Source of the DNA: Clostridiales bacterium
GTDB taxonomy: Bacteria > Bacillota > Clostridia > Lachnospirales > Lachnospiraceae
DNA: 64,000 nucleotides
Direction of reading: 5' to 3'
Assembly: GCA_012839295.1 (NCBI GenBank)
Contig: DUNO01000001.1
Coordinates: 310,001 to 374,000, forward strand
Part shown: positions 34,385-44,376 of the stretch, piece by piece
Numbering within the stretch: the stretch's first letter is position 1
Layout: each line of letters opens with the position of its first letter
Program-made: the position numbers and the translations under genes
The notes under the pieces: generated by a model
Database searches by the model: none
What the model saw: the letters and a program-made list of their open reading frames with translations, nothing else
What the model was told of the DNA's origin: nothing

Positions 34385-34794
34385 CTGCTATTGGTGTCTC
34401 ATTCGATTTTTTAGTGCAATGATTCAATTCGATAGCGAGATACTACTGTAACCTTTTTAAGAAATAATCTGTCCAAAGCCTATCATCTCCCAATCTTCCA
34501 AGAAAGCTTGCTGTTTGTAATTCTGAGACTAAATTACAAAGATCTATTCTTTTTTTAAGATACGAAGAACTTATCAATGTCATAAAGAGAAATTAACTTT
34601 TACATTAATTCCGAACAAGTAAATCAGCTTCCCGATTTGACTTGTATATTATTATGATTTCATGTGATAGAAGTTCCAAATGGATCATTGTGTTGATTCA
34701 TTCTTTCGTATCTGATATTAGTATGTGCCGTAAGGACGAAACTATACAGAAGATTAAGAAATTTTAAAAGGCAAAAAATGTTATAAAAATTCAG
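34385..34794. other. intergenic region between convergent channel and V-type ATPase genes
   Basis: About 410 AT-rich bases between two genes that point toward each other. No gene, promoter or second clear hairpin was seen; the terminator of the minus-strand ATPase operon could not be identified. Confidence 0.4.
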
Positions 34795-35415
34795 CTACTT
34801 AGCAGACTGGCGCCGTTTAATAACCTTTAACCTTGTGAATTCCTCCCGTTCCTTTTCCTCCAGGGCATTCTGTATTTCATTGACCAGGTTTGTATAAAAA
34901 GGAATCGTAATATTTTTTAAAGCGTTGGCACGCTTTTGCGTTTTATTGATGTTCGTAGCCAGGCGGTAAGCGGAGTTCTCAATGGCAGACAGGCGGATGG
35001 TAAGCTCCTTCACCTTGCCAAAACGCTTTGTAGCCTCATCCAGGGACAGCCTGGTCTGGAAAAAGGCATAGGTGGGCTTGCCGGGAGTGGCATCATGCTC
35101 TACCAGGGGAATTTCTGTTCCCATAATGCTCCGCTGCTTTATTACAATGGAATTCTCCTCCGGGATTGTGTTGCTCAGCTCCGAAACCGTATTGATGCCC
35201 ATCTCAATATTGGCCTGCTGCAGTGCGAGATAAGCAGCGGAGAAGGTATGGTCAATCTCGCTCTGCACATTTTTGGCATTGTCGATTAACTCCATAAGCT
35301 CCCGCATTAAAATATTGCGCTTTTTATCCATTAATTCGTAGCCCTGCTTTGCCAGCTGCAATGAGTTTTTGGCTGCAATCAGGTTTCCCTTGGTGGGGAA
35401 GGTATTCGGATTCAT
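34795..35415 (-). CDS. ntpD: V/A-type ATPase subunit D (cluster 1)
   Basis: A 206-residue coiled-coil subunit forming the central rotor shaft that turns inside A3B3. The N-terminal helix (TKGNLIAAKNSLQLAKQGYEL then MDKKRNILMREL) and the C-terminal helix (LVNEIQNALEEKEREEFTRLK) are typical and fold back on each other. The middle, around EATKRFGKVKELTIRLSAIE and ALKNITIPF, is diagnostic. It is the last gene of the minus-strand operon, 50 bases after subunit B. It is shorter than the cluster 2 copy (219 residues). Confidence 0.93.
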   Translation of the reverse strand: MNPNTFPTKGNLIAAKNSLQLAKQGYELMDKKRNILMRELMELIDNAKNVQSEIDHTFSAAYLALQQANIEMGINTVSELSNTIPEENSIVIKQRSIMGTEIPLVEHDATPGKPTYAFFQTRLSLDEATKRFGKVKELTIRLSAIENSAYRLATNINKTQKRANALKNITIPFYTNLVNEIQNALEEKEREEFTRLKVIKRRQSAK

Positions 35416-35465
35416 GGGATCACCTCCGTTCGCAAGAGCCTGTGTCTAAGGTTTTTAGACAGGGC

Positions 35466-36848
35466 CTAGTCAGTTTTCTTCGAAAAATATTTATCCAGGA
35501 TCTTGGTATCCACACGGTCCAGTTCCTCCCGCGGGAGAATGGACAATAGCTCCCAGCCCTTGTCTAAGGTCTGGATAATGGTACGGTCCTCCGTAAGGCC
35601 CTGTGCCAGGAAGGTCTGCTCCATTGCCAGGCCGAATTTCAGGTACTGCTTATCCAGGGGCGATAATTCATCCTCACCAATAACGCTGGCCAGGCCTCTT
35701 ACATCACCCACATGGGCGTAAGAGGAGAAGAGCTGGTTGGCAAGGTCCTGGTGGTCCTCCCTGGTATAGCCTGCTCCGATACCATCCTTCATCAGACGGG
35801 ACAGGGAGGGCAGGATACTGATCGGAGGATAGATGGCCTTTTGGTAAAGGGCACGGTCAAGCACGATCTGTCCCTCGGTGATATATCCGGTCAGGTCAGG
35901 GATCGGGTGGGTAATGTCATCGTTTGGCATGGTGAGGATCGGAATCTGGGTAACGGAACCGGGACATCCATGGACGATGCCGGCCCGTTCATAGACCGTA
36001 GCCAATTCACTGTATAGATAACCCGGATAGCCCTTCCTGCTGGGGATCTCTCCCTTGGAGGAGGAAACCTCACGCATTGCCTCCGCAAAGGAGGTCATAT
36101 CCGTAAGGATGACCAGGATGTGCATTCCCTTCTCAAAGGCCAGGTATTCCGCAGCCGTCAATGCAACCTTTGGGGTAATTAAACGCTCCACCACCGGGTC
36201 ATTGGCAAGGTTTAAGTACATAACCACGTGGGAGCTGGCACCGCTTTCCTCGAAGGTACGGCGGAAAAATTCAGCCACGTCATATTTTACGCCCATGGCA
36301 GCGAATACGATGGCAAATTCCTCTGTGGAATCCTCCCCTAAGGAGGCCTGCTTTACGATCTGGGCAGCCAGCTGGTCGTGGGGAAGGCCGTTGCCGGAGA
36401 AGATGGGCAGCTTCTGGCCACGGATCAGCGTTGTCAGGCAGTCAATGGCAGAGATGCCGGTTTTTATATAGTTACGAGGATATTCCCGCCGGCAGGGATT
36501 TAGGGGAAGCCCGTTGACGTCTTTTTTTATCTCAGGAATAATATGCCCAAGTCCATCGATGGGCTGCCCCGTACCGTTGAATACACGTCCCAGGATCTCC
36601 GGTGACAGGTTGATCTCCATCGGATGTCCCGTCAATTTCGTATGGGTATTAAATAAGGACATATCCTCAGTACCCTGGAACACCTGGATAATCGCTTTGT
36701 CCTCATACAGCTCCACGATACGGCCTATTTTTTTCTGGTTCCCATCCACCGTTAATTCAACGATCTCATCAAAGGAGGCATCCCGGACGCCTTCCAGGGC
36801 GATTAGGGGGCCGTTTATTTCACTCAATCCTAAATATTCAATTCCCAT
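35466..36848 (-). CDS. ntpB: V/A-type ATPase subunit B (cluster 1)
   Basis: A 460-residue non-catalytic nucleotide-binding-type subunit of the A3B3 headpiece. Landmarks are [79 protein letters not shown] and [17 protein letters not shown]. As expected for B subunits the P-loop is degenerate ([12 protein letters not shown]). It lies 14 bases downstream of subunit A in the minus-strand operon. Confidence 0.97.
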   Translation of the reverse strand: MGIEYLGLSEINGPLIALEGVRDASFDEIVELTVDGNQKKIGRIVELYEDKAIIQVFQGTEDMSLFNTHTKLTGHPMEINLSPEILGRVFNGTGQPIDGLGHIIPEIKKDVNGLPLNPCRREYPRNYIKTGISAIDCLTTLIRGQKLPIFSGNGLPHDQLAAQIVKQASLGEDSTEEFAIVFAAMGVKYDVAEFFRRTFEESGASSHVVMYLNLANDPVVERLITPKVALTAAEYLAFEKGMHILVILTDMTSFAEAMREVSSSKGEIPSRKGYPGYLYSELATVYERAGIVHGCPGSVTQIPILTMPNDDITHPIPDLTGYITEGQIVLDRALYQKAIYPPISILPSLSRLMKDGIGAGYTREDHQDLANQLFSSYAHVGDVRGLASVIGEDELSPLDKQYLKFGLAMEQTFLAQGLTEDRTIIQTLDKGWELLSILPREELDRVDTKILDKYFSKKTD

Positions 36849-36862
36849 TAGTTTACCCCCTT

Positions 36863-38629
36863 TTAAGCATTGGTCTTCATGATGTTGTCATAAAATTCAT
36901 CAATCAGCTTTTTATAATCATCAAATTTTTCTAATTCATCATTTGCCACATCATACTTGATGGCAACAACCTTATCGTAAATGGAGCTGGATTTTAACAG
37001 CGACATCGGCATGCTCCTGTCAATCAGCAGCTTTGATTTTTGATAAAGGTAGAGGATGGTCTGCATCATTTTCAGCTGCTTGGCCATCGGAACATAGGTA
37101 TCGGAAGGGTGGTAGGCATTCTGCTGGACAAAGCCAAGGCGGATTACCCGGGCTATTTCCAGGACAAGCTTCTGGTCGTCAGGAAGGACGTCACTGCCGA
37201 TGAGCTTAACGATTTCATTCAGCTGGTTCTCCTGGGTCAGGATGCTTAAGATCTGGTTCCTGCATTCCACAAAGTCTTCCCCTACATTCTTGGTATACCA
37301 GGGAGCAAGATCCGTCAGGTATTCACTGTAGCTGGTCAACCACTGGATCGCAGGGAAATGCCTCGCATAGGCCAGGGATTTGTCAAGAGCCCAGAAGCAG
37401 CGGACAAAACGCTTTGTGTTCTGGGTCACCGGTTCAGAAAAGTCACCGCCCTGGGGGGATACTGCGCCGATAATGGACACGCTTCCCTCGGTCCAGTTTA
37501 AGTTTTGCATAAAGCCTGCACGTTCATAGAAGGCAGACAGTCTTGAGGCCAGATAGGCCGGGAAGCCTTCCTCCGCCGGCATTTCCTCCAGACGTCCCGA
37601 TAATTCCCTGAGGGCTTCCGCCCAGCGGGAGGTGGAATCCGCCATGATGGCTACATGATACCCCATATCCCTGTAATACTCAGCCAGGGTAATTCCAGTA
37701 TAAATGCTTGCTTCACGGGCAGCCACCGGCATATTCGAGGTATTGGCAATCAGGGTAGTGCGGTCTAACAGGGGATTGCCGGATCTGGGGTCAACTAATT
37801 TCGAGAAATCCTCCAGTACCTCCGTCATCTCATTCCCGCGCTCGCCGCAGCCGATATAGATGATAATGTCCGCATCAGACCACTTGGCAAGCTGGTGCTG
37901 GGTCATGGTCTTGCCGGTGCCAAAGCCTCCCGGGATAGCGGCAGTACCTCCCTTTGAGATAGGGAATAAGGTATCCAGTATCCTCTGGCCGGTAATTAAA
38001 GGGCGGTCAGAGGGGAAGCGCTTTGCCGTAGGGCGGGGGACACGGATGGGCCATTTCTGGGTTAAGGTGAGTACCTTTTCCGTACCCTTGGAATCTACAA
38101 TGGTCACGATAGGATCATTGATGGTATATTTCCCGTCCGGGACAACCTTTGTTACGGTACCGGACATGTCCGGCGGAACCATGGATTTGTGGAGGATGGC
38201 GCTGGTCTCCGGAACCTCGGCAATAACCGTGCCGCCGTAGACCTTATCGCCGGGGGCAACGGTGACATGGACATCCCATAATTTCTGCGTATCCAGGGAC
38301 TCCACAGCAACACCCCTGGAGATAAATACGCCTGACTGCTTGGCGATTTCCTGCAGGGGACGTTCAATACCGTCGAAAATATTGCTGATAATGCCGGGGG
38401 CAAGGGTTACGGAGATGGCGGCACCGGTTCCCGTTACCTCATCCCCGGGCTTTAAGCCGGAGGTTTCTTCATATACCTGGATGGTTGTTTTTCCCGAGGC
38501 CAGGCCGATCACCTCACCTACCAGCTTATCCCTGCCGACCAAAACCATCTCGCCCATTTTAAAGGCCTGGTTTCCGCCGACAAATACAATTGGTCCATTG
38601 ATACCAAATATTTTACCTGTTATATTCAT
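36863..38629 (-). CDS. ntpA: V/A-type ATPase catalytic subunit A (cluster 1)
   Basis: A 588-residue catalytic subunit that hydrolyses or makes ATP. The P-loop is [13 protein letters not shown] at around residue 230, followed by [16 protein letters not shown] and the conserved [13 protein letters not shown]. The non-homologous insert typical of V/A-type A subunits precedes the P-loop. ATG 38629 has AAGGGAG nine bases upstream; a longer frame begins at 38650 but lacks a site. It is paralogous to, not identical with, the copy at 56.6 kb. Confidence 0.97.
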   Translation of the reverse strand: MNITGKIFGINGPIVFVGGNQAFKMGEMVLVGRDKLVGEVIGLASGKTTIQVYEETSGLKPGDEVTGTGAAISVTLAPGIISNIFDGIERPLQEIAKQSGVFISRGVAVESLDTQKLWDVHVTVAPGDKVYGGTVIAEVPETSAILHKSMVPPDMSGTVTKVVPDGKYTINDPIVTIVDSKGTEKVLTLTQKWPIRVPRPTAKRFPSDRPLITGQRILDTLFPISKGGTAAIPGGFGTGKTMTQHQLAKWSDADIIIYIGCGERGNEMTEVLEDFSKLVDPRSGNPLLDRTTLIANTSNMPVAAREASIYTGITLAEYYRDMGYHVAIMADSTSRWAEALRELSGRLEEMPAEEGFPAYLASRLSAFYERAGFMQNLNWTEGSVSIIGAVSPQGGDFSEPVTQNTKRFVRCFWALDKSLAYARHFPAIQWLTSYSEYLTDLAPWYTKNVGEDFVECRNQILSILTQENQLNEIVKLIGSDVLPDDQKLVLEIARVIRLGFVQQNAYHPSDTYVPMAKQLKMMQTILYLYQKSKLLIDRSMPMSLLKSSSIYDKVVAIKYDVANDELEKFDDYKKLIDEFYDNIMKTNA

Positions 38630-38654
38630 AAGGATTAACTCCCTTTCCATCGTC

Positions 38655-39221
38655 TTAAAGAGTAAAGTTGTCCTTTGCCTCTTCTATTTTTGTCAAGAAA
38701 GAATTGTCTATTAAAATGCTGTGGGAGGGGATGACTGCCCGGATGCCCCCGATAAAATCACGGTCGCTCACCGTAAGGCTGGCACCGGTTTTTTGTTCCA
38801 GGCCGCTTTTTTTGTCCTGGTCGGAGGGATTGATGTAAATAGTAATGGCGTCACCCTTTGAAAAGCGGAGGGCGTTCTGGACCAGGGTGGTAAGCAGGGC
38901 TTCATATTCCTCTGTTTTCATAAATGCGTCCAGCCTTGCTTTTACCTCTTCAAAAATTTCCTCCGATATTTCAGCGGTCCGCTCCAGTACCTTGCGGCGG
39001 ATCTCCATGGAAGCAGCAGATACCCTGCGGTTCCTCTCCCGGATGATATTGTCGGAAGCCATACGGAAATTAGCCTCAGCCTTACGCAGGGCGGCTTCCC
39101 TCCGGTCTTCAAAATTCTTTTGTAATATTTTCTTATATTCTTCCACAATCTCAATGTTTTGCTTTGTGGCACTGTCAATTACGGAAGAATAGAAATGCTC
39201 TAATTTTTCATCAAGAGTCAT
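38655..39221 (-). CDS. ntpE: V/A-type ATPase subunit E (cluster 1)
   Basis: A 188-residue peripheral-stalk subunit. The N-terminal two thirds are a long charged helix (EHFYSSVIDSATKQNIEIVEE, EAALRKAEANFRMASDNIIRE), and the C-terminal globular part has GDAITIYINPSDQ and GIRAVIPSHSILIDNSF, which docks on subunit B. It pairs with the H subunit encoded at the start of the operon to form the stator. It lies between F and A, an order different from cluster 2, where E precedes C. Confidence 0.88.
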   Translation of the reverse strand: MTLDEKLEHFYSSVIDSATKQNIEIVEEYKKILQKNFEDRREAALRKAEANFRMASDNIIRERNRRVSAASMEIRRKVLERTAEISEEIFEEVKARLDAFMKTEEYEALLTTLVQNALRFSKGDAITIYINPSDQDKKSGLEQKTGASLTVSDRDFIGGIRAVIPSHSILIDNSFLTKIEEAKDNFTL

Positions 39222-39244
39222 ACAACCGACCTTACCTTTCTGAG

Positions 39245-39553
39245 TTATAATTTCAAGCCTATGGCTTCATTTACATAGGATGTGATAAAATCAGGTCTGC
39301 GGCCTGTTCCATGCCTGTCAGGGATTTCAACGACTAATGGGATTCGCCTGTTTAATTTAATATCATTAATTATTTCAGGAAACTCATTACTCAGTTTTTC
39401 CGTGATGAGAATGATACCGATGGTCTTATCCGCCAGCACCTGGTCTAAAGCAGTCTTTAATTCGGGGCGTGTGTGGACTACGACGCCACTGACGCCGGAC
39501 AGCTTCATTCCTGTATAAGTGTCTATGTTATCGCTTATCAGATACATCCGCAT
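39245..39553 (-). CDS. ntpG: V/A-type ATPase subunit F (cluster 1)
   Basis: A 102-residue Rossmann-like subunit that binds the rotor shaft subunit D and regulates ATP hydrolysis. It opens with the family's MxxxLISDNIDTYTGMKLSG pattern and continues with IGIILITEKLSNEFPE and PLVVEIPD. TAGGAGG lies nine bases before the ATG. Named ntpG in Enterococcus hirae nomenclature, where 'subunit F' is the general name. Confidence 0.9.
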   Translation of the reverse strand: MRMYLISDNIDTYTGMKLSGVSGVVVHTRPELKTALDQVLADKTIGIILITEKLSNEFPEIINDIKLNRRIPLVVEIPDRHGTGRRPDFITSYVNEAIGLKL

Positions 39554-39565
39554 GGGAAAAACCTC

Positions 39566-39985
39566 CTAGCTTAAGATCATCAGGGATATAATCAACCCAT
39601 AAAGGCAGACACCTTCTGCCATGGCAACGAAGATCAAGGACTTACCCATAATGGAACCATCCTCACTGATGGCACCAAGGGCAGCGGAAGCAGAGGAAGC
39701 TACGGCGATACCGCCACCGATACAGGATAAGCCGGTGGAGAGGGCAGCAGCAATGTATTTCCAGCTGTCTGTCCCTGCAGCTGCCGCAGCAGTTGCCTCA
39801 GCCGCGGATACCTTCCCGGTGAACATCATAATATTTGCGACAATCATGATGCTGAAAAAGGCAAAGACATTAAAGCCCAGTGCCGCCTTGTAATTACCCT
39901 TCGTTTTTTTGCTGTACAAAAATGCTCCGAAAGGGATGATGATGCTTAATAATAATGCAGCGATAAGAACAATTTTGATAATCAT
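39566..39985 (-). CDS. ntpK: V/A-type ATPase rotor subunit K, four-helix form with one carboxylate (cluster 1)
   Basis: A 139-residue membrane subunit of the rotor ring. Two N-terminal hydrophobic helices (residues 1-22 and 37-57) show no ion-binding motif. They are followed by an Ala-rich linker and a classic helical hairpin (ALSTGLSCIGGGIAVASSASA, then GKSLIFVAMAEGVCLYGLI). The ion-carrying carboxylate is Glu124. The Na+-ligand Gln and Thr residues of the E. hirae type are absent, unlike the K subunit of cluster 2, so proton coupling is the simpler guess. It lies 19 bases after subunit I. Confidence 0.9.
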   Translation of the reverse strand: MIIKIVLIAALLLSIIIPFGAFLYSKKTKGNYKAALGFNVFAFFSIMIVANIMMFTGKVSAAEATAAAAAGTDSWKYIAAALSTGLSCIGGGIAVASSASAALGAISEDGSIMGKSLIFVAMAEGVCLYGLIISLMILS

Positions 39986-40004
39986 AACAAGTTCCTCCTT
40001 AGGT

Positions 40005-41924
40005 TTAAGTGTTTTTATTGTTTAGCTTATTTTTATATGATTTGAACTCTTTTCCAGTACCCTTATAAAATCGGCTGAACATCTCATAATATTCCAGACG
40101 GAGCACCTGGATTCCGACGATAAGGCCTTCCATGCCCGCCACAAACAAGTTTCCGAAGAAAAGCACAGGAATATTAGGGACACCGGATTCGGCGCCGGCC
40201 AGCAGCATTACGACGGCCATCATTCCTGCGTGGCTTAAGGCAAAAGCCCCAATACGGAGGAAGGAGATGGTATTCGTTAAATAGCTGAGCAAAACCTCAA
40301 AGAGCTCAAAAAAGGTCTCCATGAAAAACATGGCCTTATGCTCCGGAAAAATCTGCGACCTTTTCTCCAGCATATGGGTCAAAGGCTCCTTAAAGAAGAT
40401 CAACAGCAGTGGCAGCCCGAAGAAGACCGCCATAATGATGACGCCGGGCAGGGGCCTGCCGGTAAAGATAAAAGCGATGCTGACAATCAAAGCCGCATAA
40501 AACAGCAGGCCTGCAACTCCGTTGGTATCAAAGAGCACCCGTCCCCAGTCCTTTGTCTTGATTCCGTTAACGATGTTTAGGATCATGGCAAGTATGATGA
40601 GGAACACGCCAAAGCCAACCGCCGTAATGAGGACGGTCATGACATTTTCCCGGGGCGACAGCCAGATTGCATTAATCCAGTGCTCAAAGCCGAACACGCT
40701 GCCATAGAGGAAGCCAAAGATCGTGGAGAATACCCCGGCAAGGGAAATAATGGCCGCAAGGTTCATCTTCTTGATCTTATAAAGGAGGGCACCGCCTACC
40801 ACCAGGCAAAGTCCCTGCCCCACATCCCCGAACATAATACCAAAGATGATGGAGTAGGTTATGGCAACGAAGGAGGTGGGATCCACCTCGTTGTAGGCCG
40901 GCAGGCCGTACATTTTAATGAACATCTCGAAGGGCTTAAAAATCTTAAGGTTTTTTAGCTTGGTCGGAGGATTTTTCTCCTCGTCGGCCTGCCCGTCGTC
41001 AGTCACGCAATAGACCAGGGGATCTGCCTCCGCTTCCTTTAATAATTTTTCCGAATCCGCATCAGAAATCCAGCCGCAGATGATATAGAACACCTCATCT
41101 TTGCCCTTGTCCTTGGTGCAGGCAGCCATTTTCCTGACATCAAAATTCTTGGAAAGGACCGTTACCGTATAGTGGGCCAGCTCCAGCTGCTCCGAAATAT
41201 CATTCAGGCGTTCCTTAATGAGGGCATAGACGTCATTTAATTCATTGTTGATTTCCGTAATTTTCTCCATAATGGAATGGAAGGATTCCTCCGGTGTCCC
41301 TTCATAGGCATCCGGCAGCTTAATCCGTTCAAAGTGGAGGGAGGCATAAATGGCATCAATCCTGATTGCCTCATTGGCCGGGACGAAATAAATCCCCCAG
41401 ACATAATCACGGTCCCGTTCGCATTCGTAAAAGACGGTATTTAAATTTTCATATACGAATTTTGAAAAACGGGTATAGAATTCATGGGGAACCTTTCCAA
41501 AACGGAATTTAATAAATTTTAAGTTAATGATCTGGTGGATATTATAATCCAGGTGGCGGAAGTGCTCAATCTGCGCCAGCAGCTCATTAAATTCCTTACG
41601 CTGCTTTTTTAGCTCACTCTTTTTTAGGTTCAGGTCAGATAGCATGGCATAGGCTGAATCAATCACAGCCGCGGCTTCTTCCGGCGTCATCAGCTTATCC
41701 GCAGACAGCTCCGGGTGCTCCAGCTTTTTGACCAGATCCTCGGATTTGCTGATTAATTCCCGGTAAGGATTAGCTTCGGCAAATGGCCTTAAGTTATAGG
41801 AAGTACTAAGCTCCGTTAATGCATTTTCAAGATGGATATCGTACTTCGTCAGATATTGGTTCACAACCCGGTCAAAGTCGCTTTTCGGTCCGGTAATACT
41901 AATAAATCTCATCTTTTCAATCAT
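40005..41924 (-). CDS. ntpI: V/A-type ATPase subunit I/a (cluster 1)
   Basis: A 639-residue stator membrane subunit. The N-terminal half is a cytosolic coiled-coil arm (opening MIEKMRFISITGPKSDFDRV). The C-terminal half has about seven membrane helices (from DPTSFVAITYSIIFGIMFGDV onward). The ISFLRIGAFALSHAGM helix carries the Arg expected to face the rotor carboxylates and separate the two half-channels. TGAACTCTTT-type spacing to K is short (19 bases). It pairs with the four-helix K subunit, so the two probably co-evolved. Confidence 0.93.
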   Translation of the reverse strand: MIEKMRFISITGPKSDFDRVVNQYLTKYDIHLENALTELSTSYNLRPFAEANPYRELISKSEDLVKKLEHPELSADKLMTPEEAAAVIDSAYAMLSDLNLKKSELKKQRKEFNELLAQIEHFRHLDYNIHQIINLKFIKFRFGKVPHEFYTRFSKFVYENLNTVFYECERDRDYVWGIYFVPANEAIRIDAIYASLHFERIKLPDAYEGTPEESFHSIMEKITEINNELNDVYALIKERLNDISEQLELAHYTVTVLSKNFDVRKMAACTKDKGKDEVFYIICGWISDADSEKLLKEAEADPLVYCVTDDGQADEEKNPPTKLKNLKIFKPFEMFIKMYGLPAYNEVDPTSFVAITYSIIFGIMFGDVGQGLCLVVGGALLYKIKKMNLAAIISLAGVFSTIFGFLYGSVFGFEHWINAIWLSPRENVMTVLITAVGFGVFLIILAMILNIVNGIKTKDWGRVLFDTNGVAGLLFYAALIVSIAFIFTGRPLPGVIIMAVFFGLPLLLIFFKEPLTHMLEKRSQIFPEHKAMFFMETFFELFEVLLSYLTNTISFLRIGAFALSHAGMMAVVMLLAGAESGVPNIPVLFFGNLFVAGMEGLIVGIQVLRLEYYEMFSRFYKGTGKEFKSYKNKLNNKNT

Positions 41925-41941
41925 GGTCTATCCCCCCAGTA

Positions 41942-42979
41942 CTATAGTTGATGAAGGTATTCTTGCTTTTTCTTAAGATCTAATCCATACCGGATGCATT
42001 CCAGGAGGGTTGTCAGCATGTCGATCTCCTTATCCTTACGGAACAGATAATAATTGACCACAGTCATGGAAGCAGGATATTTTGTGATATCATATAAATA
42101 GATCCGGTTGATGATCCGGTCATATTCCTGCTCCATGGTACCATTTTTCAGGTGTGGGGCAAAATCCTTATATTTTGTTGTGTTTAACAGGTTCATAAAT
42201 TCATCCAGGGTAACTGCAGCCACCAGCTTTGAAAGCTGGGCTATGGTAAGCTTATAATTGATGGGTATTAAATAAGTAAAAATATCGGTGGAATTCATAT
42301 CGTACATCTTCTTCGAACGGTAGATCCACATAATGTTCAAAAGATCAATTTCTACGCCCAGCCGGTGGGTAAAGACCCTGCGGTTGTTTCCCGTCAATAT
42401 TTTATCCTTCATCCTCCAGGATTTTGTAAAATAATAGACATCCAAGGCCATCTCAAAATCAAAAGAAGAGAGGTTGCCCTTGCTGCCCATCTTTGTTAGC
42501 AAGTTATAATATTGCGTACCCTTTAAATTGTTAATATACTCATCCATGGAACGCGAGACGGAGAGCTTATTAATATCAATCTGGGAATGCTTTGTGAAAA
42601 AGGGATGGAACTGGGAAAGGCCATAGGCGCTTTCGGCCGTATGGATCAGGCGGATACAGGCCTTCAGTACATTGACCTCGTAGCGGAAGAAGATAAGCTC
42701 TAAGTCCTTCCTCTGCACGTCATTGGCAAAACGGTAAATTCTTGCATAATCCAGGTAGAGGCCGTTGATGAAAACCCGTTCCGCCTCGCCCCGGTGGATT
42801 TCCCGCTCATCATATTTCTGGAACAGGTCATGGTAGCCCGGATGCTTCTTTAAGTAGGAAATAAAATCCGCAACAGTCTCAAAGCTTAATATCCGGGTAA
42901 GGTCCTCCTTGCTGACCAGCTTTGTTTTCATAGCCTTCACTTTCGTGTTTATGCCGCTATAAGATATTGAAGTCTCCAT
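41942..42979 (-). CDS. ntpC: V/A-type ATPase subunit C/d (cluster 1)
   Basis: A 345-residue all-helical subunit that caps the rotor ring and links it to the D-F shaft. Typical features are VSKEDLTRILSFETVADFISYL near the start, HRGEAERVFINGLYLDYARIYRF, and the later NIMWIYRSKKMYD. GGAGG at about 42983-42988 fits the ATG at 42979; an ATG four codons earlier would place that site inside the gene. It lies 41 bases after the H subunit. In cluster 2 the C gene sits after E instead. Confidence 0.88.
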   Translation of the reverse strand: METSISYSGINTKVKAMKTKLVSKEDLTRILSFETVADFISYLKKHPGYHDLFQKYDEREIHRGEAERVFINGLYLDYARIYRFANDVQRKDLELIFFRYEVNVLKACIRLIHTAESAYGLSQFHPFFTKHSQIDINKLSVSRSMDEYINNLKGTQYYNLLTKMGSKGNLSSFDFEMALDVYYFTKSWRMKDKILTGNNRRVFTHRLGVEIDLLNIMWIYRSKKMYDMNSTDIFTYLIPINYKLTIAQLSKLVAAVTLDEFMNLLNTTKYKDFAPHLKNGTMEQEYDRIINRIYLYDITKYPASMTVVNYYLFRKDKEIDMLTTLLECIRYGLDLKKKQEYLHQL

Positions 42980-43020
42980 AATAACCTCCATCTATCCATT
43001 ACATTTTATGCTTCATCATT

Positions 43021-43338
43021 TTATGCTTCGCACCTTATGATGCTCTGGAATACCTTTTCGACCAGGCCAGCACGATCCCGCCGGTAGGCAGCTTCCAGGT
43101 CTGAAAGCTGTTTGTTGCTGTACTCCAGCAATTGCTGCTTTTCTTCCTCAATTTCCTGCTCCGCCTGTGCTAGCAGCTGGTTAACTTTCGCATTGTTTTC
43201 CGCTGCTATGTCTGCCTCCATTTTTGCGATTGCCTTTTCGTTTTCCTCCAAGAGCTCGCTTTTTTCATCATTAGCACGTTCAATAATCTGGTTTGCTTTT
43301 TTTTCTATGTCAAATAAAAGCCCAATTACTTTCTCCAT
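43021..43338 (-). CDS. ntpF: V/A-type ATPase subunit H/G, stator helix (cluster 1)
   Basis: A 105-residue, almost wholly alpha-helical protein (LLFDIEKKANQIIERAND, AEQEIEEEKQQLLEYSNKQL), rich in Glu, Lys and Ala. It is expected to pair with subunit E as the peripheral stalk. It is the first gene of the minus-strand ATPase operon. ATG 43338 is preceded by AAGGAGAC; an in-frame TTG two codons earlier is less likely. Confidence 0.8.
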   Translation of the reverse strand: MEKVIGLLFDIEKKANQIIERANDEKSELLEENEKAIAKMEADIAAENNAKVNQLLAQAEQEIEEEKQQLLEYSNKQLSDLEAAYRRDRAGLVEKVFQSIIRCEA

Positions 43339-43344
43339 ACACAA

Positions 43345-43809
43345 GTCTCCTTCTTCTCCAAGGGGCTCTGGCCGCCTTCATAATTTATCGGAGTACAGCC
43401 TCCTAGTAATCGACAATCTGTATAGAACAATGATACATCTTCTACAAATAAATGCAATAGGTATTTTTGAAAAGTGTTCAACTCTACTGAATATTTCTGG
43501 AAATTCTGGCTGTTTCTTGTCTATACTGACCTGAGGAATTGTATAAATTTCATTATTTATTATCGTATGCTTATGAGAGATGGGAATTGTCCGATAAAAA
43601 ACAGCAATGAGGGAGCGGGTTCTAAAATATGGAATATATAGTAAGCAAATTTGTGCAACATGGTGCATTATTGTAAATAATAATGAGTTTTTCCACGTTT
43701 TCTTTGTGAAAAACTATCATAGACAAATAATGGATTGGGGTATATATTATATTCATTATTGCTTGTGGACAAGCGGAACATAGCGGTATCTGGAAGGAGG
43801 AGCATATTG
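43345..43809. other. divergent control region between V-type operon 1 and the F-type operon
   Basis: About 465 AT-rich bases must hold the promoters of two large divergent operons. A near dyad (AGTTTTTCCAC / GTGAAAAACT, 43687-43714) lies just upstream of the plus-strand promoter. For the minus-strand operon TTGCAT with TATCAT at 16-base spacing near 43430-43460 is only a weak candidate. No gene was found. Confidence 0.5.
43720..43748 (+). promoter_or_regulatory. candidate promoter of the F-type ATPase operon
   Basis: TAGACA (43720-43725) and TATATT (43743-43748) are 17 bases apart, each one or two mismatches from consensus, directly downstream of the dyad at 43687-43714 and about 60 bases before the first gene at 43810. 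Confidence 0.45.
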
Positions 43810-44253
43810 ATGATGATATATGGAAATCAAAAGAAGATGTTAAAAGCGGTCTTCATTGGCATTCTATTTATACTGGTAGCCTCCTCCTGCATTTCATCCC
43901 AGCATATTGCGCTCGGAGCCTGCAAAAATCTCAAGAGCAAAAGAGTGGAAGAAATGAAGGACAGCAGCTACTGCATGAACAAGCAGGATGAAATAGGCCT
44001 GGGTCCGGGAGCAGGGGATCAGGAGGTAAACGGTTCCGAAATTTTTGACAGGTCAGGTTTTTCAATCTTTTTACTAATAATTAAAAATCTGTTAACACTA
44101 TTCTCAAAGCTAATTGTAATTCTATCCTTTTATCAGTTTTTCTTATACATAAAAGGCTGGATTATATTAGTTTCCGAAGTAAAGCTTCGTTTTTTTGTCA
44201 TGCGGTATATAGAGCTTACGGATGGCAAAAAAGGTCAGCTAGTTTTCCAGTAA
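43810..44253 (+). CDS. hypothetical membrane protein at the atpI position
   Basis: About 147 residues from the ATG at 43810, set by GGAAGGAGG at about 43792-43800; the frame itself is open back to 43735. A hydrophobic N-terminal helix (residues about 15-30, ending in ASSCISS, lipobox-like) is followed by a charged stretch, then a long hydrophobic region (FSIFLLIIKNLLTLFSKLI and a second helix to about residue 120). It has no similarity that I can see to AtpI or AtpZ, but it occupies the place that those genes hold, immediately before atpB in the F-type operon. Its function is unknown. It could be an assembly factor or a leader-like protein. Confidence 0.5.
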   Translation: MMIYGNQKKMLKAVFIGILFILVASSCISSQHIALGACKNLKSKRVEEMKDSSYCMNKQDEIGLGPGAGDQEVNGSEIFDRSGFSIFLLIIKNLLTLFSKLIVILSFYQFFLYIKGWIILVSEVKLRFFVMRYIELTDGKKGQLVFQ

Positions 44254-44376
44254 TTACTGTTTTCAGGGATTTATACCGTTTTTTTGATCGCCAACGTGGG
44301 TAAAGGTTGGTGTTTCTTTGTGTGCGTTTTGTAAAGTCCATATGCGTTGAGTTTTAAGAAAAGGGAGGTGATGATG

